Assembly: GCA_023896275.1 (NCBI GenBank)
Contig: MLDA01000014.1
Span: 1-64,000, forward strand
Length of the DNA: 64,000 bases
Direction of reading: 5' to 3'
Source: Kocuria rosea subsp. polaris
GTDB taxonomy: Bacteria > Actinomycetota > Actinomycetes > Actinomycetales > Micrococcaceae
A program made the translations under genes and the position numbers. Shown here piece after piece: positions 1 to 8,968 of this stretch; within the stretch, counting starts at the first letter, position 1; each line of letters starts with the position of its first letter. Below the pieces are notes generated by a model, which saw only the letters and a program-made list of their open reading frames with translations, made no database searches and was not told where the DNA came from.

Positions 1-2144
1 CCGCCGAACCCTCCGCCTCCACCGCCGAAGCTGCCGCCCCCGGAGAAGCCGCCGAACCCGCCGCCTCCGAAGGGGCTTCCGCCACCGTGGCCCGAGGAGC
101 GAGCACCGCCGAGGATGGAGTCGATGATGATGCCGCCGAGGATCGCTCCGCCGAGTCCGCCGCCGAAGCTGTTGCCGCCGCGCCGCTGCCGGTAGCCGCC
201 GCCGAACATGTCCGGGGCGCCGTCGCCGAACCCGCCGACGTCGTTCTCGGCCTCGCGCGCGGCCTGGTCGCCGAGGTGGATGGCCTGGTTTGCATGGTTG
301 AGTGCCGTGGCCGGGTCGGTCGGAGCCAGACGCACCGCCTCGTCGAGGTGCCGCTCGGCTTCGGCCAGCCGGGTGCGCGCCGTCGCCCGCACGCCGCCCC
401 GTCGGGCGCGGATGTAGTCGGCGGTGCCCTGGATCTTGACCTGGGCCGAGTGGATCGCCGAGCGGAGGTGCTCGACGGCCCGCCGCTGCTGCTCCTGCAG
501 GTCGCGCAGCCCCGCCATCGGCGCGTCCAGCTGCGCGCGGGCCGACTCGACATCGCGCAGCAGCGACTCCGGGTCAGTGCGCGGCTGGGCCATCGCCGCC
601 CGTGTCGCGGCCACGACCTGCTCGACGGCGGCCGTTGGGCCCGCGAGTTCGCGGGCGGCGGAGGCGTCCATCGCCGCCCGGGCGCTCGAAGCGTCCCGTT
701 CGGCCGCCTTGAGCGCCGTCTCCAGGTCGCGGGTGGTCTGCGTCAGCTGGCTCTTCGCCGCTTCCACAGCGTCGACGAGCAGGCGGGCCTGGCCGATGGC
801 CTCCTCAGCACTGCGGATGACGACGGCGGCGCTGCCGCCGCCCGCGTCGGCCACGGCGCCGGCGGCTTCGTCGAGTTGGGCCCCGGCGAAGTCGAGCCGC
901 TCAGCAGCCTGGTCGACGTTGTCGCGGATCTGCGCCAGGGCGGAGTCCGAGTAGGTTGAGGCGAGGGACTGCAGCGTCTCCTCGGCGGAGTCCAGGCGCG
1001 CCTCGAGCCCGGGCAGTTCGCCGCGCAGCCGGGCCAGAGACTCTGGCGCGCGGCGCTCGAGCTGACGGAGTGCGTCGAAGTCCTCGTGGTGCTCCTCGAG
1101 GGTGTCGTTCACGGACTCGCAGCGGCGGATGATCTCTCCGAGCCAGGAGCGCTGCTGCTCCTCCGTGTCGGGGATGTGGTCGTCGAGCTGCTGCTGCAGC
1201 TTGAACGACGCGTTCAGGTGCGCACGCGCCGCGGCGGCGTCCTGCACGAACGTCTCGACGGCGTCGTCACCGTACTGCAGGCGGGCGAAGTCGATCTCCT
1301 GCTCGCTCGACTTGATGGCGTCGTCGGCCGCAACAAGCAGGCTTCCGGCACGCGTGCGCAGCTCCTCGACGCTCAACGCGGCCAGCGGGTCGGGCGCCTG
1401 CTGCGCCGCCTGCTCCTGCTGCGGCTGCCCGTAGCCGGACGCCTGCTGCGGGGCGCGTCCGAGATGGCGCTTCTTGCGGCGTCCCGCGACGAGGGCGGCG
1501 ACTCCGATCGCGCCACCGATGAGGACGACCGGCCAGAAGCCGCCGCCCCCGGAGCCGGTGGCCGCGGGTTCCTCCGCGGACCGTGGTGCCTCGCCGTCTC
1601 CGGCGCGGGACGCGGAGGCCGCCTCGATGCCGTCGCCGGCGGCCACCGCCGCGGCGGCGAGCGCATCGCCGGTGAGTGGGTCTTCGGAGAGTTCGCCGCT
1701 GATCCACTCGCCCCAGATCTGCTGCGTGTGCTCCTGCAACCAGCCGTTCGAGTGGGCCGCCAGCTCGCCTTGTCGCTCGTCGACCGCGAGCGCGAGGAGG
1801 GCGTCGTTGCTGCCGAAGTCTTTGGCGTCGGCGACGGCCTGGATCCAGGAGGCGCGGTCGTCGGGGTTGTCGAAGGAGTCCACGTAGACGACGAACAAGG
1901 TGATCCCGGTGTCCTGGCGGACCTCGGCGAGCCGATTCTCGACCTCGCCGGTGCGCCCGCCCAAAAGGCCGGTCGTGTCGACGATGTACTCGCCCGCCGG
2001 GATGTCGACCGGTTCTTCGGCGGCTGCGGGGGCGGCGCCCACGCCGAGGGCGAGACCGCAGGCCAGTGCCGCGAAGCCCAGCCGGGAGAGGTGCGAACGC
2101 CATCGTGTTCGCTCCGTGGGGGACATTCCGTGCGGTTCTCGCAT
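1..2144 (-). CDS. TPM-domain membrane protein, 3' end cut by window edge
   Basis: About 714 codons are visible and the stop codon lies beyond base 1. The reading frame begins MREPHGMSPTER, has a signal-peptide-like stretch (about residues 22-42, ending APAAA), then a TPM (YgcG-like) domain at about 48-165 starting EYIVDTTGLLGG. One membrane helix follows at about 200-220, then a long helical, Glu/Ala/Gln-rich region (to about 640) and a Gly/Phe-rich tail at the cut end. TPM domains occur in envelope-associated proteins, some with phosphatase activity; the substrate here is unknown. I chose the ATG at 2144 because GAAGGG lies 6 nt upstream; an in-frame ATG at 2126 is the alternative. It is divergent from the HtrA-type gene. 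The family call is fairly sure, the function is not. Confidence 0.8.
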   Translation of the reverse strand, partial: MREPHGMSPTERTRWRSHLSRLGFAALACGLALGVGAAPAAAEEPVDIPAGEYIVDTTGLLGGRTGEVENRLAEVRQDTGITLFVVYVDSFDNPDDRASWIQAVADAKDFGSNDALLALAVDERQGELAAHSNGWLQEHTQQIWGEWISGELSEDPLTGDALAAAAVAAGDGIEAASASRAGDGEAPRSAEEPAATGSGGGGFWPVVLIGGAIGVAALVAGRRKKRHLGRAPQQASGYGQPQQEQAAQQAPDPLAALSVEELRTRAGSLLVAADDAIKSSEQEIDFARLQYGDDAVETFVQDAAAARAHLNASFKLQQQLDDHIPDTEEQQRSWLGEIIRRCESVNDTLEEHHEDFDALRQLERRAPESLARLRGELPGLEARLDSAEETLQSLASTYSDSALAQIRDNVDQAAERLDFAGAQLDEAAGAVADAGGGSAAVVIRSAEEAIGQARLLVDAVEAAKSQLTQTTRDLETALKAAERDASSARAAMDASAARELAGPTAAVEQVVAATRAAMAQPRTDPESLLRDVESARAQLDAPMAGLRDLQEQQRRAVEHLRSAIHSAQVKIQGTADYIRARRGGVRATARTRLAEAERHLDEAVRLAPTDPATALNHANQAIHLGDQAAREAENDVGGFGDGAPDMFGGGYRQRRGGNSFGGGLGGAILGGIIIDSILGGARSSGHGGGSPFGGGGFGGFSGGGSFGGGGGGFG

Positions 2145-2408
2145 GCGTAACCCTTCGAGTCTGCGGTGCGTCGTCGGCGAAACGCCGTGTTTTCGAGCAG
2201 ATGTTGGCGATTCTATGGGCTCGCGGCGCGCATCTCCACAGTTGGGGCCGCGACTGGCGGGCGGTGCGCTCACAGCGTAAGTGCCCTGCTGATCGACTCT
2301 GCGCGGTGGAGGCTGTACACAGGAAAAACATAGGGCAGGCTGGAACGGAACACAGGGGACCCCGTCATAGTTGAACTCAACAAGACGGACGAAAGGACAC
2401 ATCACGCC

Positions 2409-4064
2409 ATGAGCGAGACGAACGGCTCCGAGACGCCGAAGCACGACGCGACCAACCCGGCGTTGCCGGAGCCCGGGCAGGGGGCCGTGCCACCCCGGCC
2501 GCAGACGCCGCCGACCGGCGCGACCGGCCAGGACGAACCGGCGTCGCAGCCCTCCGCGGAGCCGGAAACCACCCCGATCGCGCGTCCGGACGCCGCGGCC
2601 ACCGCGGCCCAGCCCGCCGTCGAGCAGCCGACGACGGAGCAGCCCGCCGCGGCCGAAGAGCCGGCCGAGCGGCCGCGCTACGGACAACTCGCGCCGGCGG
2701 CCGGAACGGAGGCCGGTCCCGAGTTTCAGGGCGACGCCGCCACTGAGGGCGCGGCGGGGCAGCCGGCCGCATACTCGGGTGCGTACCAGTACGGCCAGAG
2801 TGGCGACGGGCACACGTTCTACGGCGCCCCGGTGCCGGCCCCGCGCTCGCAGCGCAGGCCTCGCCGCTACGGTGCCGCGACGCTGGTCGGGGGCATGCTC
2901 CTGGCGGCGATTGTCGGGGCCGGCTCCGCGATCGGCGCGAACTACTTCCTGACCTCGGGCAGCAACGCTCAGGTCTCCTCGCAGCAGCCGGGCGAGTCCC
3001 TCGTCATCAATAACCCCGAAAACGTGACGGCCGTGAGCGCGGCGGCGGCCAAGGCCTCGCCGAGCGTCGTGACCATCGAGGCCTCCTCGTCGAGCGCCGG
3101 CGGCTCCGGGTCCGGGATCATCCTGGACGACGACGGCCACATCCTGACCAACACCCACGTCGTGACCCTCGGTGGCGAGACGGCGGACCCGAATCTGAGC
3201 GTGCGCACGGCCGACGGCCAGGTACACCAGGCGCAGATCGTCGGCACCGACCCGCTCTCGGACCTCGCGGTGATCAAGATCGAAGCCGAGAACCTGACCC
3301 CGGCCGAGCTCGGCAGCTCCGGCGACCTCAACGTCGGCGACACCGCGGTGGCCATCGGTGCCCCGCTGGGCCTGAGCGGGACCGTGACCGACGGGATCAT
3401 CTCCACGCTGAACCGCACGATCAGCATCCAGTCCTCCGCCGTGCCCGAAGCGCCCGCCGAGGGTGAAGAGGACGGGGGAGGTGGTGAGTTCAACTTCCAG
3501 TTCCCCGGCCAAGAGGGCAGGAGCGGGAACTCCGGTTCCATCCACGTCAACGTCATCCAGACTGACGCCGCAATCAACCACGGCAACTCCGGTGGCGCAC
3601 TCGTGAACGTCAACGGGGAGATCATCGGCGTCAACGTTGCCATCGCCTCCAGCGGCAGCGGCGCTACGAGCGGCGAGGACAGCGGAAGCATCGGCGTCGG
3701 CTTCGCGATCCCGATCGACTACGCCCAGCGGATCGCCGCGGACCTCATCGCCGACGGCGAGGCCAGCCACGGCCTCCTGGGCGTCACGGTGCAGGCCCAG
3801 CCGGCCGGCACCGGTGAGAACACGTCGTCGTTCAGCGTCGGGGCCGTCGTCAGGGAGGTCACGGAGGGGTCTCCGGCCGAGAAGGCGGGGCTGCGCCAGG
3901 GCGACGTCATCACACGCGTGGACGAGCGCCGGATCGACGACAGCCTCTCGCTGACCGCCGTGGTCCGCGAATACGCCGCCGGCGACGAAGCGACGATTCA
4001 TTACCTGCGCGATGGCCGGGAGGCGACCGCGGACGTAACAGTCGACGCGAGCCCGAGTAACTGA
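2409..4064 (+). CDS. HtrA/DegP-type membrane-anchored serine protease with PDZ domain
   Basis: 551 aa. A long Pro/Ala/Glu/Gln-rich cytoplasmic N-terminus (1-155) precedes one membrane helix (about 163-181) and a trypsin-like protease domain. The catalytic triad is visible as H250 (TNTHVV), D285 (DPLSDLAVI) and S394 (GNSGGAL). A Gly/Glu-rich loop at about 350-380 interrupts the protease domain, and a PDZ domain covers about 460-545 (GSPAEKAGLRQGDVI). It should act outside the membrane in protein quality control, like mycobacterial PepD/HtrA proteins. AAAGGA lies 11 nt before the ATG, slightly far but the only good ribosome site. It is divergent from the TPM gene and precedes etfBA. The physiological substrate cannot be read from sequence. 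Confidence 0.93.
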   Translation: MSETNGSETPKHDATNPALPEPGQGAVPPRPQTPPTGATGQDEPASQPSAEPETTPIARPDAAATAAQPAVEQPTTEQPAAAEEPAERPRYGQLAPAAGTEAGPEFQGDAATEGAAGQPAAYSGAYQYGQSGDGHTFYGAPVPAPRSQRRPRRYGAATLVGGMLLAAIVGAGSAIGANYFLTSGSNAQVSSQQPGESLVINNPENVTAVSAAAAKASPSVVTIEASSSSAGGSGSGIILDDDGHILTNTHVVTLGGETADPNLSVRTADGQVHQAQIVGTDPLSDLAVIKIEAENLTPAELGSSGDLNVGDTAVAIGAPLGLSGTVTDGIISTLNRTISIQSSAVPEAPAEGEEDGGGGEFNFQFPGQEGRSGNSGSIHVNVIQTDAAINHGNSGGALVNVNGEIIGVNVAIASSGSGATSGEDSGSIGVGFAIPIDYAQRIAADLIADGEASHGLLGVTVQAQPAGTGENTSSFSVGAVVREVTEGSPAEKAGLRQGDVITRVDERRIDDSLSLTAVVREYAAGDEATIHYLRDGREATADVTVDASPSN

Positions 4065-4120
4065 GAGTCATCGGGAACCGACGCGGTTATCGGCGAATAA
4101 CCCAATCAGCGTTCTCCCGC

Positions 4121-4126
4121 TAGCAT
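4121..4126 (+). promoter_or_regulatory. putative -10 box for etfB-etfA
   Basis: TAGCAT fits the TAnnnT pattern seen at other starts in this window and would give a leader of roughly 110 nt before etfB. A small 6-bp hairpin (GGTTAT/ATAACC, 4085-4102) between the htrA stop and this box could end htrA transcription. No convincing -35 was found. Confidence 0.4.
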
Positions 4127-4242
4127 GGTGACCATCCCGCCGCGATCGATCCTGGTCGTGAGCGGACAGTCCCCACGGCCAACGCCGGCGGCGAACCCCA
4201 TGGAGGCGTTCGACGCCGGCAGGTTTTGACTGAAAGGCAGCA

Positions 4243-5055
4243 ATGAGCGACGCACCGGCGCAGCTGAAGGTATTGGTACTGGTCAAGTACGTACCCGACG
4301 CGCAATTCGATCGGCACCTGACGGGGCAGACCCCTCGCCTGGACCGCAGCGACAGCATCCTCTCCGAACTCGACGAGTACGCGGTGGAAGCCGCGCTGCA
4401 GCTCATCGAGGCTCACGGGGGCACCAAGGCGGGCCACGAGGTGACCGTCCTGACCATGGGACCGGACGCGGCCTCCAACGCGGTGAAGAAGACCCTGCAG
4501 ATGGGCGCCACCCGTGGACTGCACCTCAATGACGACGCGCTCGCCGGCTCCGACGCCGCCGCGACGTCGCTCGCGCTCGCCGAGGCGATCCGCCACGAGG
4601 GCGGGTTCGACCTCGTCATCACCGGCATGGCCTCTACCGATGCCGAGACCTCGCTTGTGCCGTCGCAGCTCGCCGAGCGGCTCGGCCTGCCGCAGGTCAC
4701 GCTCGTCTCGGAGCTAACGCTGGAGGGCGGCGACATCGTCGCACGCCGCGATGGGGACACCGAGACCCAATACGTGCGTGCGCCGCTTCCGGCGCTCGTC
4801 TCCGTGACCGACCAGTTCGAGGAACCGCGCTACCCGAACTTCAAAGGCATCATCGGCGCCAAGAAGAAGAAGACCGCACCGCTGTCCCTGGCTGATCTCG
4901 GCCTCGGCGCCGACGTGGTCGGCACGGACGGGTCGTGGACCGAGGTCGTCTCGAGTGAGGCCCGCCCGGCACGAACCGCCGGCACCGTCATCACCGATTC
5001 CGGCGACGCCGGCGTCAAGCTGGCCGACTTCCTCGCTGACCGCAAGCTGCTTTAG
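4243..5055 (+). CDS. etfB: electron transfer flavoprotein, beta subunit
   Basis: 270 aa, normal length for FixA/EtfB. It pairs with the alpha subunit to carry electrons from acyl-CoA and other dehydrogenases to the quinone pool through ETF-quinone oxidoreductase. The N-terminus (VLVLVKYVPDAQFD) and the DAETSLVPSQLAERLGLP segment are typical of the family. AAAGGCAGCA precedes the ATG. etfA follows after 18 nt with its own ribosome site, so the two are co-transcribed. The etfBA pair close to iscS and mnmA matches the order fixA-fixB-iscS-trmU in Mycobacterium. Confidence 0.96.
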   Translation: MSDAPAQLKVLVLVKYVPDAQFDRHLTGQTPRLDRSDSILSELDEYAVEAALQLIEAHGGTKAGHEVTVLTMGPDAASNAVKKTLQMGATRGLHLNDDALAGSDAAATSLALAEAIRHEGGFDLVITGMASTDAETSLVPSQLAERLGLPQVTLVSELTLEGGDIVARRDGDTETQYVRAPLPALVSVTDQFEEPRYPNFKGIIGAKKKKTAPLSLADLGLGADVVGTDGSWTEVVSSEARPARTAGTVITDSGDAGVKLADFLADRKLL

Positions 5056-5073
5056 CCACCTCGGGAGATACAC

Positions 5074-6027
5074 ATGAGCACCACACTGGTTTATCTTGAT
5101 GCGCGTTCACTGTCGGCCGAGGGGATCGGCAAAGCGGAGCGCGAACTGCTGACGATCGCCGCCACCCGCTCCGCCGGCTCCGTCGTCGTCGCGGTGTCGT
5201 CCCCCGTGGACGACGACGTCGCTGCCGGCCTCGGCCGGTTCGGCGCCACGACCGTCCTGGTCCCGTCGAGCGACGTCACCGCGTCGTTGGCTGCCGGCCC
5301 GGCGGCCTTCGCCGCCGCAGCGGCCGCCGAGTCGGGCGCCGACGTTGTCCTGCTGACCAACGCGGGCGACTCCAAGGAGGTTGCCGCGCGGCTGGGTATT
5401 AAGCTCTCCGCCGGCGTCGTCACCGACGTCGTCGCGGTGGACGGTGACGAATACACGAAGTCCGTCCTCGCCGGAACCTACACGACTCGCATCCGAGTCA
5501 AGACGGCGACCGCCGTCGTCACGATGAAGGCCAACAGCGTCGAGCCCACCGCGGCCGGTGACGGCACGGCTGAGGTCCGCCGTCTGGATGTCCCGGAGAT
5601 CGGCCCGTCGGCCACGGTCGAGCGCACCGAGGCCAAGCCCGCATCGGGCCGGCCGGAGCTCGCCGACGCCCGTGTCGTCGTGTCCGGCGGACGTGGGCTC
5701 GACGGCGACTTTGGCCCCGTCGAGGCCCTCGCGGACTCGCTTGGCGCGGCCGTGGGCGCCTCCCGCGCGGCCACCGACGCCGGCTGGATCGAGCACTCCT
5801 ACCAGGTCGGCCAGACGGGCAAAACCGTCTCGCCGCAGCTCTACATCGCTGCCGGTATCTCCGGCGCCGTCCAGCACAAGGCCGGAATGCAGACGGCGCA
5901 GACCATCGTCGCCATCAACTCCGATCCGGACGCGCCGATCTTCGAGATCGCCGACCTCGGCATCGTCGGTGACCTCACCGAGATCCTGCCGCAGGCCGCC
6001 GAGGAGATCAAGCGACGCAAGGCGTGA
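5074..6027 (+). CDS. etfA: electron transfer flavoprotein, alpha subunit
   Basis: 317 aa. The C-terminal FAD-binding region is complete: GGRGLDGDFGPVEALADSLG, then SRAATDAGW, GQTGKTVSP and AAGISGAVQHKAGM. The N-terminal half is the Ala-rich ETF fold. CGGGAG lies 7 nt before the ATG. The stop codon overlaps the GTG start of the PIG-L deacetylase gene by 4 nt (GTGA), implying translational coupling. With EtfB it forms the soluble heterodimer that binds FAD and AMP. Confidence 0.96.
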   Translation: MSTTLVYLDARSLSAEGIGKAERELLTIAATRSAGSVVVAVSSPVDDDVAAGLGRFGATTVLVPSSDVTASLAAGPAAFAAAAAAESGADVVLLTNAGDSKEVAARLGIKLSAGVVTDVVAVDGDEYTKSVLAGTYTTRIRVKTATAVVTMKANSVEPTAAGDGTAEVRRLDVPEIGPSATVERTEAKPASGRPELADARVVVSGGRGLDGDFGPVEALADSLGAAVGASRAATDAGWIEHSYQVGQTGKTVSPQLYIAAGISGAVQHKAGMQTAQTIVAINSDPDAPIFEIADLGIVGDLTEILPQAAEEIKRRKA

Positions 6028-6785
6028 GCGGGGCCGGCCGCCCCGGTGCCGAGGCCGGGATCGAGCGGGTGCTCTGCTTCGCGGCGCACCCCGACGATCT
6101 CGACTTCGGCGCGGCCGGGACCGTGGCCGCCTGGACCGCGGCCGGTGTCGACGTGCAGTACTGTCTCATGACCGACGGCGACGCCGGCGGGTTCGACCCG
6201 GGCCACCGCGGCTCCATCGTCGCGATGCGCCGGCAGGAGCAGCAGGACGCGGCGGCCCTGGTCGGCGTGGACAAGGTGCACTTCCTCGGGCACCGCGATG
6301 GCTATCTTGAACCCTCACACGAGGTGATCGAGCAGGTGGTGGCGCTGATCCGGCAGGTGCGCCCCGACGTCGTGCTGGCCATGCACCCCGAGCGCGACTG
6401 GGACCGCCTGCAGCGTTCGCACCCGGACCACCTGGCGTGCGGTGAGGCCGTCACGCGAGCCGTGTATCCGGCCGTCGAGAACCCCTACGCGTACCCGCAC
6501 CTGGCTGAGGTCGGGCTGGAGGCGTTCAAGCTGGAGCGGCTGTGGTTGTACGCGGCGCCGCGCAGCCGGGAAAACCACTGGGTGGACATCACGGAGCAAC
6601 TGCCGGCGAAGGTCTCCGCCCTGCGCCAGCACCTCAGCCAGCACCCTGACGTGGGGCGCATGGAGGAATTCGTGCGGTCCCAACTCGCGGTCAAGGGTCG
6701 CGAGGGCGGGCTGGCACCAGGCCGGCTCGCCGAGGCGTTCCACGTCGTCGTCGTCAACGGGCCCGACACGATCGCCGGTTTCTGA
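6024..6785 (+). CDS. PIG-L/LmbE-family zinc deacetylase
   Basis: 253 aa, GTG start inside the etfA stop codon. The zinc-binding AHPDD motif is at residues 21-25 and a second HPDH motif lies in the middle (SHPDHLACG). The family includes MshB (mycothiol biosynthesis), the mycothiol amidase Mca and GlcNAc deacetylases; sequence alone does not decide between them, and coupling to etfA is not informative about substrate. The protein lacks a signal peptide, so it should be cytoplasmic. It ends at a strong hairpin terminator. Confidence 0.85.
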   Translation: MSGAGRPGAEAGIERVLCFAAHPDDLDFGAAGTVAAWTAAGVDVQYCLMTDGDAGGFDPGHRGSIVAMRRQEQQDAAALVGVDKVHFLGHRDGYLEPSHEVIEQVVALIRQVRPDVVLAMHPERDWDRLQRSHPDHLACGEAVTRAVYPAVENPYAYPHLAEVGLEAFKLERLWLYAAPRSRENHWVDITEQLPAKVSALRQHLSQHPDVGRMEEFVRSQLAVKGREGGLAPGRLAEAFHVVVVNGPDTIAGF

Positions 6786-6799
6786 GCAGACGCGAAAAA

Positions 6800-6833
6800 G
6801 GGGGCGCCGCCGCGGTTTCGCGGCGGCGCCCCC
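6800..6833. terminator. bidirectional terminator between convergent genes
   Basis: A perfect 15-bp G+C-rich stem (6800-6814 with 6819-6833) and GTTT loop. AAAAA precedes the stem on the plus strand, so the minus strand has a T-run after it. It separates the deacetylase gene from the converging RskA-like gene. Confidence 0.85.
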
Positions 6834-6847
6834 TAGCTGTGTCCGGG

Positions 6848-7417
6848 TTATTCTCCGGTCGGGACCGGCAAGGACAGGATCGGCTCAGTCGTTGGGATGC
6901 CGGCCTCGCCGACCGGCTCGATCGTGATGTCGACCTCGACGACGTCGCGCAGCCCCTGGAAGCCGACGACCGGAACGTCGGCGTCTGCCTCGAATGGTTC
7001 CAGCGGGCTGTGGTTTCCGGTGTTCGCGTCGACGACCCACGCCTGGTAGACGAGGCCCGACTCGGGTTCCGGGAAGTCGGAGAGCTCGACAAAGCCGGCG
7101 TCGGCCTCCGCCGAGACGGACAGGGTAGCCGTGCCGCCGTCCTCGTACTCCGTGGTGCCTGTGACGATGTCAGAGGCGTCGCGGACCTCGCCGACGATGT
7201 CCCGGGGCATCATGGCGACGACGATCGCGAGGACGCCGGCCACGAGCACGGCGGCCGCGATGGCGAAAAGGGCCGCGCGCTTGACGGGCACCGATCGTCC
7301 GCGGCGCTTGGTCGTGGCCACCTCGTCCACGAGGTCCAGACCGAGGTTGGTCTCTTCGTCGGCCCTCGGGTCCCGATCCGCATCGTCGTGCAGGGGACGT
7401 TCGCGCATGCTGTTCAT
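6848..7417 (-). CDS. RskA-like anti-sigma factor C-terminal domain protein
   Basis: 189 aa. An acidic cytoplasmic N-terminus (1-37), a basic patch (KRRGRSVPVKR), one membrane helix (about 48-70) and an extracytoplasmic domain at 75-185 with the anti-sigma-K (RskA) C-terminal pattern GLVYQAWVVD...SPLEPFE. Classical RskA proteins have an N-terminal zinc-binding anti-sigma domain (HxxxCxxC); this one has no such Cys/His motif and no cysteine at all. No sigma factor gene lies beside it. It may have lost sigma binding or use only the sensor domain. A second ATG at residue 4 is possible. Confidence 0.75.
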   Translation of the reverse strand: MNSMRERPLHDDADRDPRADEETNLGLDLVDEVATTKRRGRSVPVKRAALFAIAAAVLVAGVLAIVVAMMPRDIVGEVRDASDIVTGTTEYEDGGTATLSVSAEADAGFVELSDFPEPESGLVYQAWVVDANTGNHSPLEPFEADADVPVVGFQGLRDVVEVDITIEPVGEAGIPTTEPILSLPVPTGE

Positions 7418-7439
7418 CCGTTCCGTTTCGTGCTCGCAA

Positions 7440-7460
7440 GGTCCGTTATCGGACCGTTAC
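7440..7460 (-). promoter_or_regulatory. inverted and direct repeats upstream of the RskA-like gene
   Basis: GGTCCG/CGGACC with a 4-nt spacer (7440-7455) is a perfect inverted repeat. On the minus strand the same bases contain two TAACGG units 11 nt apart (complements of 7443-7448 and 7454-7459). It lies 23 nt before the start codon and could be an operator. Confidence 0.4.
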
Positions 7461-7530
7461 TTTCAACTTTAGGGGACGAAACTGTGTACGCGCGACAGGC
7501 GCGGTGGGCGCGGCCCGAAGAATCCAGGTG

Positions 7531-8004
7531 TCAGGCCCGTGGGCCCGACCCGGCGAAGCCGTGCTGCTTCCACGCCTCGAAGACTGCGATGGACGCGGTG
7601 TTGGCCAGATTCATGGATCGACGCGACGGCATCATCGGGAGCTTCACGAGTTTCGTGACCCGATCGTCGGCCTTGACCTCGTCCGGCAGGCCCACCGACT
7701 CGGGGCCGAAGAGGAGGACGTCGCCCGGCTCGTAGGCGACGTCGGTGTAGAGGGTGTCGCCCTCCGCCGTGAAGGCGAAGACGCGCGCCGGCAGCAGCGC
7801 CTCGAACGCCGCCTCGAGCGACGGGTGCACGGTGACATGGGCCAGGTCGTGATAATCGAGGCCCGCACGGCGCAGCTTCGAATCCTCGAAGTCGAAACCG
7901 AGGGGCTCCACCAGGTGCAGCTCGGAGCCGGTGACGGCCGCGAGCCGGATGGCATTGCCCGTGTTGCCCGGGATTTCTGGCGTGAAGAAGAGGATGCGGA
8001 ACAC
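7531..8004 (-). CDS. trmL: tRNA (cytidine(34)-2'-O)-methyltransferase TrmL
   Basis: 157 aa SPOUT methyltransferase that methylates the ribose of the wobble base in tRNA-Leu isoacceptors in characterised homologues. Family motifs are present: PEIPGNTGNAIRLAA near the N-terminus, LLFGPESVGLP, and the C-terminal knot MMPSRRSMNLANTASIAVFEA. I place the start at the GTG at 8004 because it aligns with homologues that begin MFRILFF and because TATGAT (8012-8017, minus) lies 7 nt upstream, which suggests a leaderless message. The frame is open to an ATG at 8016, but that codon overlaps the -10 box and has no ribosome site. Confidence 0.9.
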   Translation of the reverse strand: MFRILFFTPEIPGNTGNAIRLAAVTGSELHLVEPLGFDFEDSKLRRAGLDYHDLAHVTVHPSLEAAFEALLPARVFAFTAEGDTLYTDVAYEPGDVLLFGPESVGLPDEVKADDRVTKLVKLPMMPSRRSMNLANTASIAVFEAWKQHGFAGSGPRA

Positions 8005-8011
8005 GCCTGCC

Positions 8012-8017
8012 ATCATA
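8012..8017 (-). promoter_or_regulatory. -10 box of a leaderless trmL transcript
   Basis: TATGAT on the minus strand, 7 nt before the GTG start of trmL; no Shine-Dalgarno is present. Confidence 0.5.
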
Positions 8018-8029
8018 GCCCGCGTGGCG

Positions 8030-8968
8030 TCAATACATCCCGCCTAGGAGGCGCCCCAGGACCGGGACGTTCACGACGTTGGGGGTCGGTCCGGTCCCGA
8101 GGAACATCTTCAACTCGCGCACGAGGTTCGCCGAGTTGACCACGTGCGTCAGCGAAGAGGCCGACGACGGCTCGGCGCCGCGCGCGTAGTCGATCACGGG
8201 TTCGTGCAGGTTGCCATTGGGGGAGTGGATGACGGTCCACCCCGTCACGTTGACCTCGGGCATCAGCAGCGCCTGCATCCGGCTCACCGCCGGGGCCAGA
8301 CGCGGCGGCTTGACCGGTTTGCCGTCGCGAAAGAGGTGCTCCCCGTCCCAGCGGTAGATGCCGTCTGGCAGCAGCATCGAATTCACGAGCGCGAGGCGGT
8401 ACCCGGCCAGCACGGCGTGGTCGACGAAGCCGCGGTCGCTGGGGGAGTGGATGCCGTTGACGAGCCGGGCCGCCGGCAAGACGGAGAGTACCTGGTTGCT
8501 GATGAGCGAGATCGTCTGCGCCTCGCGCTGCAGGCGCGCGTGGGCGCCGAACAGGCCGCGCTTGCGGGGTACGCCGTGCACGCGCTGCTCCGCGAGCTCG
8601 CGGCTCAGCGGCGGGACGACGCCGTCTTCGTAGGCCGGCACGTAGACCGGCGCCTGCGAGGCCCGGGTGGTCCCGCTGCCGCCGGCGGGCCCGGCGGTAA
8701 AGCCGGAAGCGGGGGTCGCCGCGGAGGCCGGCGTCGTCGTCCGGGTCGAGGCGCCGGAGAGCCCGCCGTAGTTGCGGTCGTAGGAGCTCCGGGCGGCCGG
8801 GTCCCCGAGGGTCTCGTAGGCGAGGGAGACGCGGCGGAACTCGTCCGCATCGCCCCCGTGATCCGGGTGGGTGCGGCGCGCGGCGCGACGATACGCGGTC
8901 TTGATCTCGTCGTGCGTGGCATTCTGCGGGACGCCGAGAACCTCGTAGTGGGTCCGTCTTTCGGCCAC
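8030..8968 (-). CDS. J-domain protein with uncharacterised C-terminal domain
   Basis: 312 aa. An N-terminal J domain (about 5-68) has the HPD motif at 34-36 that stimulates DnaK ATPase. There is no Gly/Phe region, zinc finger or DnaJ C-terminal domain, so it is not DnaJ itself. After an Ala/Thr/Gly linker (70-110), a folded region of about 170 residues (about 135-312, from KRGLFGAHARL to LGRLLGGMY) is unlike any domain I can name; a distant nuclease-related fold is possible. GTG start with GGAGG 6 nt upstream. The substrate or DNA target of the C-terminal domain is unknown. Confidence 0.8.
   Translation of the reverse strand: MAERRTHYEVLGVPQNATHDEIKTAYRRAARRTHPDHGGDADEFRRVSLAYETLGDPAARSSYDRNYGGLSGASTRTTTPASAATPASGFTAGPAGGSGTTRASQAPVYVPAYEDGVVPPLSRELAEQRVHGVPRKRGLFGAHARLQREAQTISLISNQVLSVLPAARLVNGIHSPSDRGFVDHAVLAGYRLALVNSMLLPDGIYRWDGEHLFRDGKPVKPPRLAPAVSRMQALLMPEVNVTGWTVIHSPNGNLHEPVIDYARGAEPSSASSLTHVVNSANLVRELKMFLGTGPTPNVVNVPVLGRLLGGMY

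Noticed and set aside
1086-2150. Plus-strand frames over the TPM gene
   Set aside because: The minus-strand frame gives a signal peptide, TPM domain, membrane helix and Gly-rich tail without interruption; the plus-strand frames give only Arg/Gly/Val-rich noise.
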